A DNA stretch of 64,000 nucleotides from Brevinematales bacterium (GCA_026417555.1 JAOADA010000002.1:234244-298243); one strand, 5' to 3'. Shown: positions 1 to 8,403, counted from the stretch's first letter. Notes: a model not told the origin generated them from the sequence alone. Numbers and translations: made by a program.

Positions 1-1084
1 GCTCCGCAGAAAGCTTGATGGGGGTGAGGGGGTTTTTGATCTCATGGGCAAGTCTTTTTGCCATTTCCTTCCATGCCTCCAAACGCTCCATACGTTTGAT
101 TTGTCGAGTGGCCACACTGAGTTTTTCGGCCATAGCGTTAAAGTTTTTGGCAAGATCCTCAAGTTCATCTCCAGAATGAATCTCCACACGATAGTCAAGA
201 TTTCCCAGAGCAAGAATCTTGGTTCCACGCGTGAGGGCTTCAATACTTCCGGTGAGGTTCTTGGCCACACGGATACTGATGACAAAGGCAAGGAAAAAAA
301 CAGGCACAGAAATCACCACAATCACAAGCAAGGTAATCACACGGATATACTTCTTGAGGAAAAGCATTTGTTTGTATTCATCACGGCTATTGTAAATGGT
401 CCTGTATGCGGCCTGAATATGCTCTGGAACCCAGACGGCAAAAAACCTTTTGTCTTTTTTCACCAGAAGTGCGGCCTTCTCCTCTCCAAGAAAGAAACTC
501 TTTTTTTCCGGATTGGCAAACGCCTCCAAAAGACTCTCTCTATTTTCGATCACCAGTTTCACAAGTTCTGTATCATCGCTACGAAGAAAAAAAAGGTTGG
601 TTTCCCTCCAACCAAATACCACCGGAAATTGCTCCTCCTGATACTTTAAAAGACTCATATTCCAGCGCTCGAATTCGCTCTTGTTGTAGGCGATCAGGTC
701 TTGATACCCTGCAAGAATCTTTTCCGCGATGGTATATTCCTTGTCAATGAAGTTAACTTCGGTGAGCAAGATGAGGTAAAACATCACACCACCTACAACA
801 AGGATCGTACCAAAGGTTACCCCCAAAAAGAAAAAGGTAATCTTCCCACGAAGTTTATAACCACGAATACCCCGTCTTTGAAAAAGAAAGGTCACAAAAC
901 TTCGGTAGATAAGCCATATCCCGAGAAAACTTGTGGAAAAAAGGACGAGGGGAACGAAAAACCTTAAGGTGGCATTCCCCTGAAGACTCACCATCCAGCG
1001 ATACCCCATCCAGGCAAAGAAGAGAGAAACCCCAAGGTCTATGGCAAAGACCACGAGAGCCCAGCGCTTACTTGAGAATACCAT
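1..1084 (-). CDS. NtrY-like sensor histidine kinase (3' end beyond window)
   Basis: Membrane sensor kinase of a two-component system. Only the first 361 codons are in the window. The N-terminus has about three hydrophobic segments (roughly residues 8-65 and 75-105), then a sensor region of about 140 residues, another membrane segment near 265-290, a HAMP-like linker and the phospho-acceptor H-box HEIKNPLTPIKLSAE at the window edge. The sequence WKEMAKRLAHEIKNPLTP is the signature of NtrY-type kinases. The ATP-binding domain would lie to the left and is not visible. The ATG overlaps the upstream exported-protein gene by 17 bases, so the two are co-transcribed with HPr. The signal sensed is unknown, and no partner regulator is visible in this operon. 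Confidence 0.88.
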   Translation of the reverse strand, partial: MVFSSKRWALVVFAIDLGVSLFFAWMGYRWMVSLQGNATLRFFVPLVLFSTSFLGIWLIYRSFVTFLFQRRGIRGYKLRGKITFFFLGVTFGTILVVGGVMFYLILLTEVNFIDKEYTIAEKILAGYQDLIAYNKSEFERWNMSLLKYQEEQFPVVFGWRETNLFFLRSDDTELVKLVIENRESLLEAFANPEKKSFFLGEEKAALLVKKDKRFFAVWVPEHIQAAYRTIYNSRDEYKQMLFLKKYIRVITLLVIVVISVPVFFLAFVISIRVAKNLTGSIEALTRGTKILALGNLDYRVEIHSGDELEDLAKNFNAMAEKLSVATRQIKRMERLEAWKEMAKRLAHEIKNPLTPIKLSAE

Positions 1085-1646
1085 TTTTGTTAAACACCCT
1101 GCTTCGGATTGGAGAAAGCTCGTAACGCATGCCTAAGAGAGAACGGAAAAAACGCCCCACTATTTCATTTTCTTGATCTGGATTCGTCTCTGTGTCGAAA
1201 AACTGAGAGACCTCAAGGTAGAAAGCATCCTCTTCTGAGGCTTCAGTAAAGGAAAACGCCCGAAAATTCTCCAGTCGATACAAAAAACGAAGCAGTTTTT
1301 CATCAGTGTCTATCCAACGTCTATAGGCAAATTCACATCCGTACCACACACTGGCAACGTACCCATCGTTGAGATAGTCTTTTTTGATATCGTAGCGTAT
1401 CTTGATATTGGTGAGAAAGAGATCCGACTCGGGAAATACGGCCTTTTTAAAAACCCGAATATCATACCCTACCCGCAAGGAATTCCCCCCCTGAAGAAAC
1501 AGAAAAGGATTGAAATCAGAAGAGGGGAAGGTTCGAAGAGAAAGATAGAAACTTGCGCCCCGAATGGCCATTCTCTCAATCACAAGCTCTGAGAATCCAA
1601 GCGAGATTGTCAAAAACAAGGCAGAAAGAACCACCCTATTCTTCAT
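1068..1646 (-). CDS. Exported protein of unknown function, DUF4390-like
   Basis: Protein of 192 residues beginning with a signal peptide (MKNRVVLSALFLTISLGFS). The rest is a soluble, probably beta-rich domain with no recognisable catalytic motif. Its length, signal peptide and place directly before an NtrY-like kinase recall DUF4390, which in proteobacteria often precedes ntrYX. That match is an inference from context and general sequence character. The start was chosen because GAGGTGG lies at good distance from the ATG at 1646; the frame also stays open a few codons upstream. It overlaps the end of the HPr gene by 11 bases and the kinase start by 17, so translation is probably coupled along the three genes. 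It may modulate the kinase from the periplasm. Confidence 0.7.
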   Translation of the reverse strand: MKNRVVLSALFLTISLGFSELVIERMAIRGASFYLSLRTFPSSDFNPFLFLQGGNSLRVGYDIRVFKKAVFPESDLFLTNIKIRYDIKKDYLNDGYVASVWYGCEFAYRRWIDTDEKLLRFLYRLENFRAFSFTEASEEDAFYLEVSQFFDTETNPDQENEIVGRFFRSLLGMRYELSPIRSRVFNKNGILK

Positions 1647-1905
1647 GAAATTTGGCCACCTCAATCAGTTCCCGAAGCTCTCGAAGAGCCTGAGCCTCGT
1701 CTGGTCCATCGGCTGTAATCACAAGTTTTGATCCTTTGCCTGCTGCCAGAAGGAGCACATTCATAACGCTCTTGGCTGTGACCACCCTCTCCCCCATCGT
1801 GATAGTAATATCACTTTGGAACTTGTTCGCAAGCTCTACAAGAAGAGAAGCTGGTCGTGCATGAATCCCGTATTCATTCTTTACTTCTACGGTTATACTT
1901 TGCAT
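1636..1905 (-). CDS. ptsH: Phosphocarrier protein HPr
   Basis: Small cytoplasmic phosphocarrier of the phosphotransferase system, 89 residues, the usual HPr size. His15 in GIHARPAS is the site phosphorylated by enzyme I, and Ser46 in AKSVMNVLLLA is in the position of the regulatory serine used by HPr kinase. No enzyme I or sugar permease lies nearby. The gene is the first of an operon with an exported protein and an NtrY-like kinase, which suggests a regulatory (PTS-Ntr-like) rather than a sugar-uptake role; spirochaetes often keep an incomplete, regulatory PTS. A strong promoter lies about 40 bases upstream. Confidence 0.95.
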   Translation of the reverse strand: MQSITVEVKNEYGIHARPASLLVELANKFQSDITITMGERVVTAKSVMNVLLLAAGKGSKLVITADGPDEAQALRELRELIEVAKFHEE

Positions 1906-1943
1906 GTGCCCCTAGAATCTCCCCATCTTTTTTGTTCCCCTTT

Positions 1944-1972
1944 ATTATACGATAGATGAGAAAAAAAAGCAA
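1944..1972 (-). promoter_or_regulatory. Promoter of the ptsH operon
   Basis: On the minus strand TTGCTT (1967-1972) and TATAAT (1944-1949) are separated by 17 bases, a near-consensus housekeeping promoter about 40 bases before the HPr start codon. Confidence 0.7.
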
Positions 1973-2103
1973 TAAAAGCAAATTTCCCAAAAAAAGAGAA
2001 CACAAAAATGCTCTTTTTATGCTTTTTCTGTGTTTTTTGGATGAATTTCTTGTTTTTCACAGGATAGGAGCACCTCATTTTTCTCTTTGTTGGGCGAGAA
2101 AAG

Positions 2104-2307
2104 CTATTTTATCGTTATTTTATAGGGGGTTTTCTGATGAATGATGTCCATAAGAGTTGTTGGAGAAACCTCTCCTTTCACCACCACCTCTTTTGTCAAG
2201 AGATCTCCTTTCACCTCTTCCACCCCAGGGACAGAAGAGAGAATCTCTTTCACGGTTTGGAGACACCCCTGGCATTTCATGCCTTTTACTATAAACCGTG
2301 TTTCCAT
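2104..2307 (-). CDS. Heavy-metal-associated domain protein, CopZ-like
   Basis: A 67-residue stand-alone HMA domain. The metal-binding loop GMKCQGC (CxxC) follows the first strand, and the rest fits the ferredoxin-like fold of copper chaperones and mercury-binding proteins. It would bind Cu(I) or a similar soft metal in the cytoplasm and pass it to a transporter or regulator. No P-type ATPase or metal regulator lies nearby, so the metal cannot be assigned. It appears to be a single-gene unit. Confidence 0.85.
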   Translation of the reverse strand: METRFIVKGMKCQGCLQTVKEILSSVPGVEEVKGDLLTKEVVVKGEVSPTTLMDIIHQKTPYKITIK

Positions 2308-2450
2308 AGCTTTTTCTCCCTAATATTTTTTTTAATATACACAAAAAAAGAAAAAAAGAAAAGTCCTTTTATCTGGGTAACTCCCGGGATTCATTTCTTT
2401 TTTGGGATATTTGTTTTTCTTCCCCTGCGTATGGTAGCCTCTCTCCAGGT

Positions 2451-3755
2451 TTACTGTCCTCCTCCCAAAAGGATAAGAGTATTGGTGGAACGGGCAAGAA
2501 TAGCCTGACGACTTGCTGTTTGTCCATAGCAGTTTGTTTGGTAAGGATCTGCTCCTCGGGCGAGAAGATATTCTACAATGTCCTTATGTTGACAGCGTAC
2601 AGCCTCCATAAGAGCTGAATACCCATATATGTCTTGAGTATTGACCTTTGCTCCCGCCTCCACAAGAACCCTGACAATGTCTTTATGGCCTCGTTGAGCT
2701 GCTATGATAAGAGGTGTCCACCCATATGGATCCCTCTCCTCTGGTGAAATTCCCTTTTTTAAGAGTTGTTTCACGACTTCTCCATGCCCCCAATATGCCG
2801 CCTCAAAAAGGGGAGACCATCCCTTGGTATTGGTGGTGGCAAGATGGATCCCCCTTTCAATAAGCCAAAGGGCTAATGGCACATCCCCTCTCTTGAGGGC
2901 ATAGTGGAGGGCTGTGTTTCCCTCAGCATCTTGTTTTTTCCACTCATACATATTGGTAAACATATTTCGCCAGAGATACCAGTCTTGTCTCTGCAGGGCT
3001 TCAAAAAGTGAGGGGGTTTTCTTGCTTTCAATGAGCATGCGTTGATGCGCTAATTTTCCCGGCGAATGTCGAAGAACCTCCACCAGGGCCCGTTTGTTCT
3101 GTTCCCAGAGGGCATGGTGCGGAATTCGAGGCACCTCAAGGGTAATCATCGGGATCCCACGTTCAAGGCAATATTGTCCAAAGGAGCCGGGTGTCTCATA
3201 GTCAAGCTCTGCCACAAGAGGGTAATGGTTGTAGTACTGCATTCGGCGAGCGATTTCCCATACATCCCCCTCAACCATCATACAGTGGAGTTGGGCATGG
3301 ATCGTTACTACAAGAGAGGGTGCATACTTTTGAATCAACTTTATCAAGGCCTTTGTTTCTGGTTCGCTGGCGGCTTGTCTTCCTGGATAGTAGGCTTTTT
3401 TGTGATAATTGGTGGTAAAACTGCTGGTGGGAAAATTTCGATTGATATCTACTCCCCTTGCATTCCCTCGTGTTCCTCGTCTTATTCCATCGGGGTTGGC
3501 CTTGGGGACAATAACCACCCGTATGTTTTTGCGTATCTCTGGCGTATTGGCTACCATCCTGCGAAAGCGAGTTAGAATCTCTACTCCCTGTCGCTCATCC
3601 CCGTGGATTCCTCCCACAAAGAGGAGTGTTTCATTCCCCCTCCCATAGACAAAGGCCTCAATTTTTCTTCCCCGAACACTTTTGCCGATTACCTCGGCGA
3701 AGGTGTTTTCCAAAAAAAATACCATGAAAAGGAGACAGGCTATTTTTTCTCTCAT
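2451..3755 (-). CDS. Exported M14-family carboxypeptidase/amidase fused to ankyrin repeats
   Basis: Protein of 434 residues in three parts. Residues 1-20 form a signal peptide (MREKIACLLFMVFFLENTFA). Residues about 25-235 are an M14 zinc peptidase: H51 and E54 in GGIHGDE, the substrate-binding NARGVDINRNFP, the third zinc ligand H153 in TIHAQLH, and the catalytic glutamate E207 in ITLEVPR. Residues about 275-425 contain four to five ankyrin repeats (GNTALHYALKRGD, GWSPLFEAAYWGH, GWTPLIIAAQRGH, GYSALMEAVRCQH). The peptidase part is most like the bacterial peptide amidases that trim murein peptides (MpaA type), so an envelope or cell-wall substrate is likely. The start was set at the Met beginning the signal peptide; the frame is open 29 codons further upstream but that extension looks non-coding. 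Ankyrin repeats fused to M14 are unusual. Confidence 0.88.
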   Translation of the reverse strand: MREKIACLLFMVFFLENTFAEVIGKSVRGRKIEAFVYGRGNETLLFVGGIHGDERQGVEILTRFRRMVANTPEIRKNIRVVIVPKANPDGIRRGTRGNARGVDINRNFPTSSFTTNYHKKAYYPGRQAASEPETKALIKLIQKYAPSLVVTIHAQLHCMMVEGDVWEIARRMQYYNHYPLVAELDYETPGSFGQYCLERGIPMITLEVPRIPHHALWEQNKRALVEVLRHSPGKLAHQRMLIESKKTPSLFEALQRQDWYLWRNMFTNMYEWKKQDAEGNTALHYALKRGDVPLALWLIERGIHLATTNTKGWSPLFEAAYWGHGEVVKQLLKKGISPEERDPYGWTPLIIAAQRGHKDIVRVLVEAGAKVNTQDIYGYSALMEAVRCQHKDIVEYLLARGADPYQTNCYGQTASRQAILARSTNTLILLGGGQ

Positions 3756-3898
3756 ACCCAATATATATCGACACGGGAAACAAAAAAAGTTGAGAGTCCT
3801 TTGCGCAAATGAGGGGTATGACTTTCTTGACTGTATGGGCAAGATGTACTTCTGCTTTTTTCTTGAGAAAAATAGGAGTTACGACCCATGGTCTTTTT

Positions 3899-3927
3899 TT
3901 GCTTTCTTTTGTCTCTTGGTGTATAAT
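3899..3927 (+). promoter_or_regulatory. Promoter of the DUF58 / response-regulator operon
   Basis: TTGCTT (3899-3904), 17 bases, TATAAT (3922-3927). It lies 19 bases before the start of the small membrane protein, whose AAGGAG ribosome-binding site follows. Confidence 0.7.
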
Positions 3928-3945
3928 ACTTCATAAGGAGATACC

Positions 3946-4230
3946 ATGAACCATTTTTGGGAAAAACTGTGGTTTTGGACAACGATGGGGTTGGCGAGTA
4001 TAGTTATCCTGGTGGCGATGTCTGTCCTTTTGCCTGTCTTGTTTTTTCTGGCGTTGCCCTTTTTTCTGATGGCCATGGTATGGCTTCTTAGTCTCTGGCT
4101 TCGGGGTCTCAAAAAAGAAAATAGTGCTACTTATGATGAACAGGGGGCGAGGTACACCAAGGCTACCATCCTTTCCAAAGAATCTTCAACCCAGGAGCTT
4201 TTTGATGGAAAAGACAAAAGCTCTTCCTGA
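3946..4230 (+). CDS. Small membrane protein of unknown function
   Basis: Protein of 94 residues, not recognised. Residues about 10-60 are very hydrophobic and could form two closely spaced membrane helices; the C-terminal 35 residues are polar and cytoplasmic-like. The start has a clear AAGGAG site. It is the first gene of a plus-strand operon and overlaps the start of the DUF58 gene by 26 bases, so it may anchor or assist that protein at the membrane. This role is a guess from position only. Confidence 0.65.
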   Translation: MNHFWEKLWFWTTMGLASIVILVAMSVLLPVLFFLALPFFLMAMVWLLSLWLRGLKKENSATYDEQGARYTKATILSKESSTQELFDGKDKSSS

Positions 4231-5125
4231 ATCCATCCAGAAAATCATTTCTCGGGTAAAACACCTTGAGATTCGGGCTCGAAAACTCATCAAGGATCAG
4301 CTCACCAGCCAGTACCATAGTGTTTTCAAGGGAAAGGGGATTGAATTTTCTGATGTTCGGGAATATAGTTATGGGGACGATGTTCGGGACATTGATTGGA
4401 ATGTGACTGCTCGGATGAGGGAGCCTTATATCAAACAGTTTGTGGAAGAACGGCAACTCACTGTCTATTTTGTGGTTGATATAAGCAGTTCAACCTTTTA
4501 CGGAAAGAAAATCTCCAAACGTCAGATTATGGCAGAAATTGCGGCCTTCTTGGGGTTTATTGCCTACTACAACCAGGATAAGGTGGGCCTAGTTTTGCAT
4601 ACCACTGAGATAGAGCTTTTCCTTCCCGCAAAACACAACTACTCCCAACTTTTGAGGATCATTCGAGATATTTGGTATTATAGTCCTCGTTTTCGTGGGA
4701 CCTCTTTGGCCCATGCCTTTGAACAAGTGGCCTCCCTTGTGAAAAAACCTTCCATTCTCTTTCTCTTAAGTGATTTTTTAGATGGAGAGTATGATAGGGC
4801 GCTCTCTCGTCTGTGTGATAGGCATGAGGTGATACCCTTGGTTGTCCATGATGAGAGTGAACAACACGCATTTTCTCCGCTTATTGTACCCTGGAACCGA
4901 ACATTTCCCCCTCTTGCCTCTCTTGAGGATATCGAAACGCTTCAGAAGAAAACGGTTCTCCTTGGAAAAACCTCTACCTATGAACAGTATCGTCGTTTTT
5001 ACACCTCGGTGTTTCGGAGATTTGGTTTGGATTTTGTAGAGCTTGCGAGTAATACAAATTATTTTCAGAGTGTAGAGAAACTTCTTGCCCAAATGACACG
5101 GGCACGGCATCATCTCCAACATTAG
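4205..5125 (+). CDS. DUF58 domain protein
   Basis: Cytoplasmic protein of about 306 residues. The central part carries the DUF58 hallmark: the stretch with GKGIEFSDVREYSYGDDVRDIDWN followed by a von Willebrand factor A-like region beginning FVVDISSS (a MIDAS-like DxSxS metal site). Members usually occur with a MoxR-type AAA ATPase and other VWA proteins and are thought to act as chaperone adaptors in metal insertion or envelope stress. Here no MoxR gene is next to it; instead an OmpR-type regulator follows 9 bases later. The start at 4205 was chosen because an AGGAG site precedes it; the frame is open further upstream but overlaps the previous gene. Confidence 0.85.
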   Translation: MEKTKALPESIQKIISRVKHLEIRARKLIKDQLTSQYHSVFKGKGIEFSDVREYSYGDDVRDIDWNVTARMREPYIKQFVEERQLTVYFVVDISSSTFYGKKISKRQIMAEIAAFLGFIAYYNQDKVGLVLHTTEIELFLPAKHNYSQLLRIIRDIWYYSPRFRGTSLAHAFEQVASLVKKPSILFLLSDFLDGEYDRALSRLCDRHEVIPLVVHDESEQHAFSPLIVPWNRTFPPLASLEDIETLQKKTVLLGKTSTYEQYRRFYTSVFRRFGLDFVELASNTNYFQSVEKLLAQMTRARHHLQH

Positions 5126-5134
5126 GGGAAAGGT

Positions 5135-5830
5135 ATGCGCGAGATGGTTTGGATTGTAGAGGACGAGCCAGATATTCGGGAACTTGAAAAAACTGCCCTC
5201 GAAGAGAGTGGTTTTCTCTGTCTTGGTTTTCCTACAGCCTATGATTTTATGCGTGCTTTTCAAGCCACCAATCAAAAACCGCAGGTGATTGTCCTTGATA
5301 TTATGCTTCCTGACAGGAGTGGTCTTGACCTCATTCGTTGGATACGAGAGAAAAATCCCTCCATAGGGATCCTCTGTGTTAGTGCACGGGGAGATGAGAT
5401 GGATAGGGTGATTGGCCTCGATTTAGGAGCTGACGACTACCTTCCCAAGCCTTTTAGTCCCAGAGAGATGGTGAGTCGTGTCCGGGCTATCTTGAGACGC
5501 CATTCCGCTCCACCTGCGCCCTCATCCCTTCTTCAATGGGAAGGTATTTGTCTAGACACCTCTCGATTCCACGTGACGGTTGATGGCGAGGAGGTTTCTC
5601 TCACAGCGACGGAATTCCGCCTGTTGGCTATTCTTGTTGAGAATCCTGGGCAGGTATTCAGTCGAGAAAACCTCATAGAACGCCTCTGGAATAATGAAAA
5701 GGCTATCATGGATAGAACAATTGATGTTCATATAAAGCATTTAAGGGAGAAATTAAAAAATTATGGTTCGTGTCTTCAAACCCTTCGTGGTATTGGGTAT
5801 AAGCTTGATAACCCTCAACGCCCTCGCTAA
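5135..5830 (+). CDS. OmpR/PhoB-family response regulator
   Basis: DNA-binding response regulator of 231 residues. The receiver domain (1-120) has the acidic pair E9/D10, phospho-acceptor D55 in VIVLDIMLP, S83 and K105 in PKPF. The C-terminal winged helix (about 130-225) has the usual FRLLAILVENPGQVFSRENL, the HIKHLREKL recognition helix and the GIGYKL wing. No histidine kinase lies in this operon; the NtrY-like kinase at the left edge is on the other strand. The last 68 bases are also read, in another frame, as the signal peptide of the next gene. Confidence 0.95.
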   Translation: MREMVWIVEDEPDIRELEKTALEESGFLCLGFPTAYDFMRAFQATNQKPQVIVLDIMLPDRSGLDLIRWIREKNPSIGILCVSARGDEMDRVIGLDLGADDYLPKPFSPREMVSRVRAILRRHSAPPAPSSLLQWEGICLDTSRFHVTVDGEEVSLTATEFRLLAILVENPGQVFSRENLIERLWNNEKAIMDRTIDVHIKHLREKLKNYGSCLQTLRGIGYKLDNPQRPR

Positions 5831-7553
5831 CCCTCTCGATCTCAATATCCTCTCTGACAGCCAACTGGCTTCCATACTTCGGCTCAATGGAATAGAAGAA
5901 AGATACATTCTTTCCCTTCTCTCGTGGCGAGAGAAAAACGGCTGGGTATGGTCCTACGAAGAACTTCTTCTTTGTGGAATACCTGAGGAGATGCTTCCCT
6001 GGTTTCGTCACCATTTTATCATCTCGGATCCCCTTCCGCCTGAAGACATTTCTTTGGAACTAGCAGATTTTCTCTTGTATCCACTGGATCTCAATGAGGC
6101 CCATCCCTCTGCGTTAAGGCTTCTTCCCGGGATGACTGAAGAGAACATACGCAATATCCTTTCCTACCGTCGGCACAAGGGGTTTGTCTCTCTTCGGGAA
6201 CTTCTCTCTCTTGGATGGACAAAAGAAGAGATCCAGCGTATCTCTCCTTTTGTTCGGATTTCCCCTCCTTCTTCTCGCCTCCAATGGCATCACGCCTTTC
6301 GTATAGAGGGTACAAATACCCTTTATCGAACCACGCTCTTTCTTCCCTTTGGAGAAGGGTATCTTCTTCTCCCTCGTCCCCATACCACGCTTGGCAACAT
6401 TTCTACTATTCAGACTCAGGCCGTAATGGGAGTATGGATTTCTTCTTCATGGGGGAAATGTGTTGTAGGGGATTTTCGCTATTTTCAGGGATCAGGGCTT
6501 CTTTTTGGGAGACCCTTTTCTATCATATCCCGTGATCCCTCAGAGATGATCCCCCGAGACTATGGGTTTTCTCGTGTATTTTCCCCAAAAAGAGATCAAA
6601 ACAATAATCGCTATGACGAGATTTTTCGTGGAGTGGCTGGAGAAGGGGTGTGGGACATGCTGTCCCTTGGGGGGCTTTGGTCCTCTCATCAGAGTATTTT
6701 GGCAGGTCTCTGGGCCATTGTTGGTCAAGGTGAAAATCGCATAGGGCTCCAAGGATTTCAGTTTTATCTCACCAATACCCCCCTCTTTTTGGGAAGCCTT
6801 TTTGGGCAAGCGAGTTGCTGGGGATGGGAGGCGGGAGGAGAAATAACCATCTCCCAAGAAAAAGCCTGGTTGGGATGGCTACGAAAAAAAGGCAAACACG
6901 AATTTGCCCTTGTGGCGTATCAGGGAGATACCAATTTCCCTTCTTTCTTTTCAGGAGCGCTTTACCGTGGTATCACAGGCAGAACGGGTATTCTTGCCAG
7001 TCTTAAAATCAAGGTTTTTCCGTGGGAATGTCTTGTCAGGGGAGAATGGTACACCAATGCTAAAACCTTTTATCATACCACAAAATGGGGGATAGAACCA
7101 GCTTTCGTTCAGAAAGTAGGGTATCCCCTTGTTGGTATGAAAAGAATCTCTTTTCCTTTTTCGTTGGATTATCGTACCAATCAGGCATTTGCCTCTGGAG
7201 GGGTTTCTGTGGAGGGATGGGTGGCGAGTCTTTTTTCCTTTACTACAAAGGCGGAGTGGCATCATGACCAGCATGCCGTTGGAAGTGAATACCATCTCCG
7301 CACATCCGTGGGAAGCAAGTCCTGGCATTTCTCTCTTTGGTATAGTCTTCTTTCCCCTTTGAAAACCACCCCTCTCTCGCTTACTTTTCCCCCTATAGAA
7401 TCAGAGGAAATGGAAAGCTTCTGGTTTTATGAACCTGCGGAGGTATGGTGTGCTGTAGTGCGCTACAAAAGAAAAGAGCTTGGTGTTGCTATGCGAGTCC
7501 TCACCTTTCACCATCACGTGCGTTTTGCCATGGCTCTCCAGTGGATGTGGTAA
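5763..7553 (+). CDS. Exported helix-hairpin-helix protein with a probable outer-membrane barrel
   Basis: Protein of up to 596 residues. Residues 1-22 form a signal peptide. Residues about 25-75 and 105-165 hold ComEA-like helix-hairpin-helix repeats (NPLDLNILSDSQLASI..., PLDLNEAHPSALRLLPGM). The remaining 430 residues alternate aromatic and polar residues in short segments and end in an aromatic residue (MALQWMW), as outer-membrane beta barrels do. The barrel is an inference. Helix-hairpin-helix modules usually bind DNA without sequence preference, so a role in DNA binding or uptake at the surface is possible. The ATG at 5763 lies inside the upstream gene and has only a distant AGGGAG site; starts a few codons later (GTG/TTG) are alternatives. 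The 3' end overlaps the convergent CPBP gene by 53 bases. Confidence 0.75.
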   Translation: MVRVFKPFVVLGISLITLNALANPLDLNILSDSQLASILRLNGIEERYILSLLSWREKNGWVWSYEELLLCGIPEEMLPWFRHHFIISDPLPPEDISLELADFLLYPLDLNEAHPSALRLLPGMTEENIRNILSYRRHKGFVSLRELLSLGWTKEEIQRISPFVRISPPSSRLQWHHAFRIEGTNTLYRTTLFLPFGEGYLLLPRPHTTLGNISTIQTQAVMGVWISSSWGKCVVGDFRYFQGSGLLFGRPFSIISRDPSEMIPRDYGFSRVFSPKRDQNNNRYDEIFRGVAGEGVWDMLSLGGLWSSHQSILAGLWAIVGQGENRIGLQGFQFYLTNTPLFLGSLFGQASCWGWEAGGEITISQEKAWLGWLRKKGKHEFALVAYQGDTNFPSFFSGALYRGITGRTGILASLKIKVFPWECLVRGEWYTNAKTFYHTTKWGIEPAFVQKVGYPLVGMKRISFPFSLDYRTNQAFASGGVSVEGWVASLFSFTTKAEWHHDQHAVGSEYHLRTSVGSKSWHFSLWYSLLSPLKTTPLSLTFPPIESEEMESFWFYEPAEVWCAVVRYKRKELGVAMRVLTFHHHVRFAMALQWMW

Positions 7554-8403
7554 CGGGCACGGGCCAAGATGCAAGTTTTTTTATCAGAGAAACAGCCATT
7601 ACCCCAGTTATTCCTAGGAAAGGAACAAGAAAAAAAAGATAGTGAGGAGCCAGGGTCTGTGGATCAATAGCCAGTGCCTTTTCTCCCCCAATCAAAAAAG
7701 TTAAAAAGGCCATGAGGTTTTGAAACTGGTGTGCCCATATTCCAGGCCAGAGGGAGTGAAATTTTTTCCGAAACCATCCAAGAAAAAGTCCTATACCAAC
7801 ATAGAGTGAGGTATAAAAGCCGAGAGGATGGAGAGAGGCAAAAAGGAGTGCTTGAAGGATGACTGCCCAGCGTGCGTGAAGAGAACGGCATAATCCCTCA
7901 TAAAGAAGTCCCCGAAAAAGCCATTCTTCAGTGAGAGGAACAAGAAACACAAGAATGACAAAAAGCCATAGAAAGAAAAGACCATTGTTTGTTTTTATGC
8001 CATGCAGGATGTGCCCATACTCCATCTGATAACGTATCATATCTCGTATGACTATCTCTCCTACCATTCCTTTCGTTATCATGTTTATTATGATCATAAT
8101 GATCCAGAGTATACTTCCCACGGCCATCAGTGCAAAGAGCCAGGAAAGTAGAATCGTGAGAGCGAGTCTTTGGGGTTTATACAGAGGTGAAAAAAGAGCT
8201 TTTCTTGTGGGATTTTCTGCCTTGAGGAACACAAGGGGACTCATGGCTATACCCCATTGAACAGTAGGAATGAGAAGAAAAAACACCTTAGGGTCAAGTA
8301 CGGTGTTTTCCCACACCAGCGATACCCCCAAAGGTACCCCCAAGAAAACACATACCCCTATGGCAAGAGTTGCCCAGAGAGGGAAACCTTCTTGCTTTTT
8401 CAC
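7501..8403 (-). CDS. CPBP-family intramembrane glutamic protease
   Basis: Polytopic membrane protein of 300 residues with about seven hydrophobic segments. The three family motifs are present in order: EEWLFRG (EExxxR, catalytic glutamates), FASLH (FxxxH) and HQFQN (HxxxN/B). This places it among the CAAX prenyl endopeptidase Rce1-like / bacteriocin-processing family (ABI/CPBP). Its substrate is unknown. It is the last gene of the sulfur operon, starting by an ATGA overlap with thiF, but a functional link to sulfur metabolism is not evident. Confidence 0.9.
   Translation of the reverse strand: MKKQEGFPLWATLAIGVCVFLGVPLGVSLVWENTVLDPKVFFLLIPTVQWGIAMSPLVFLKAENPTRKALFSPLYKPQRLALTILLSWLFALMAVGSILWIIMIIINMITKGMVGEIVIRDMIRYQMEYGHILHGIKTNNGLFFLWLFVILVFLVPLTEEWLFRGLLYEGLCRSLHARWAVILQALLFASLHPLGFYTSLYVGIGLFLGWFRKKFHSLWPGIWAHQFQNLMAFLTFLIGGEKALAIDPQTLAPHYLFFLVPFLGITGVMAVSLIKKLASWPVPVTTSTGEPWQNARDGER

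Noticed and set aside
44-750. Plus-strand open frames at the left edge
   Set aside because: They are the antisense shadow of the NtrY-like kinase, whose protein sequence is clear on the minus strand.
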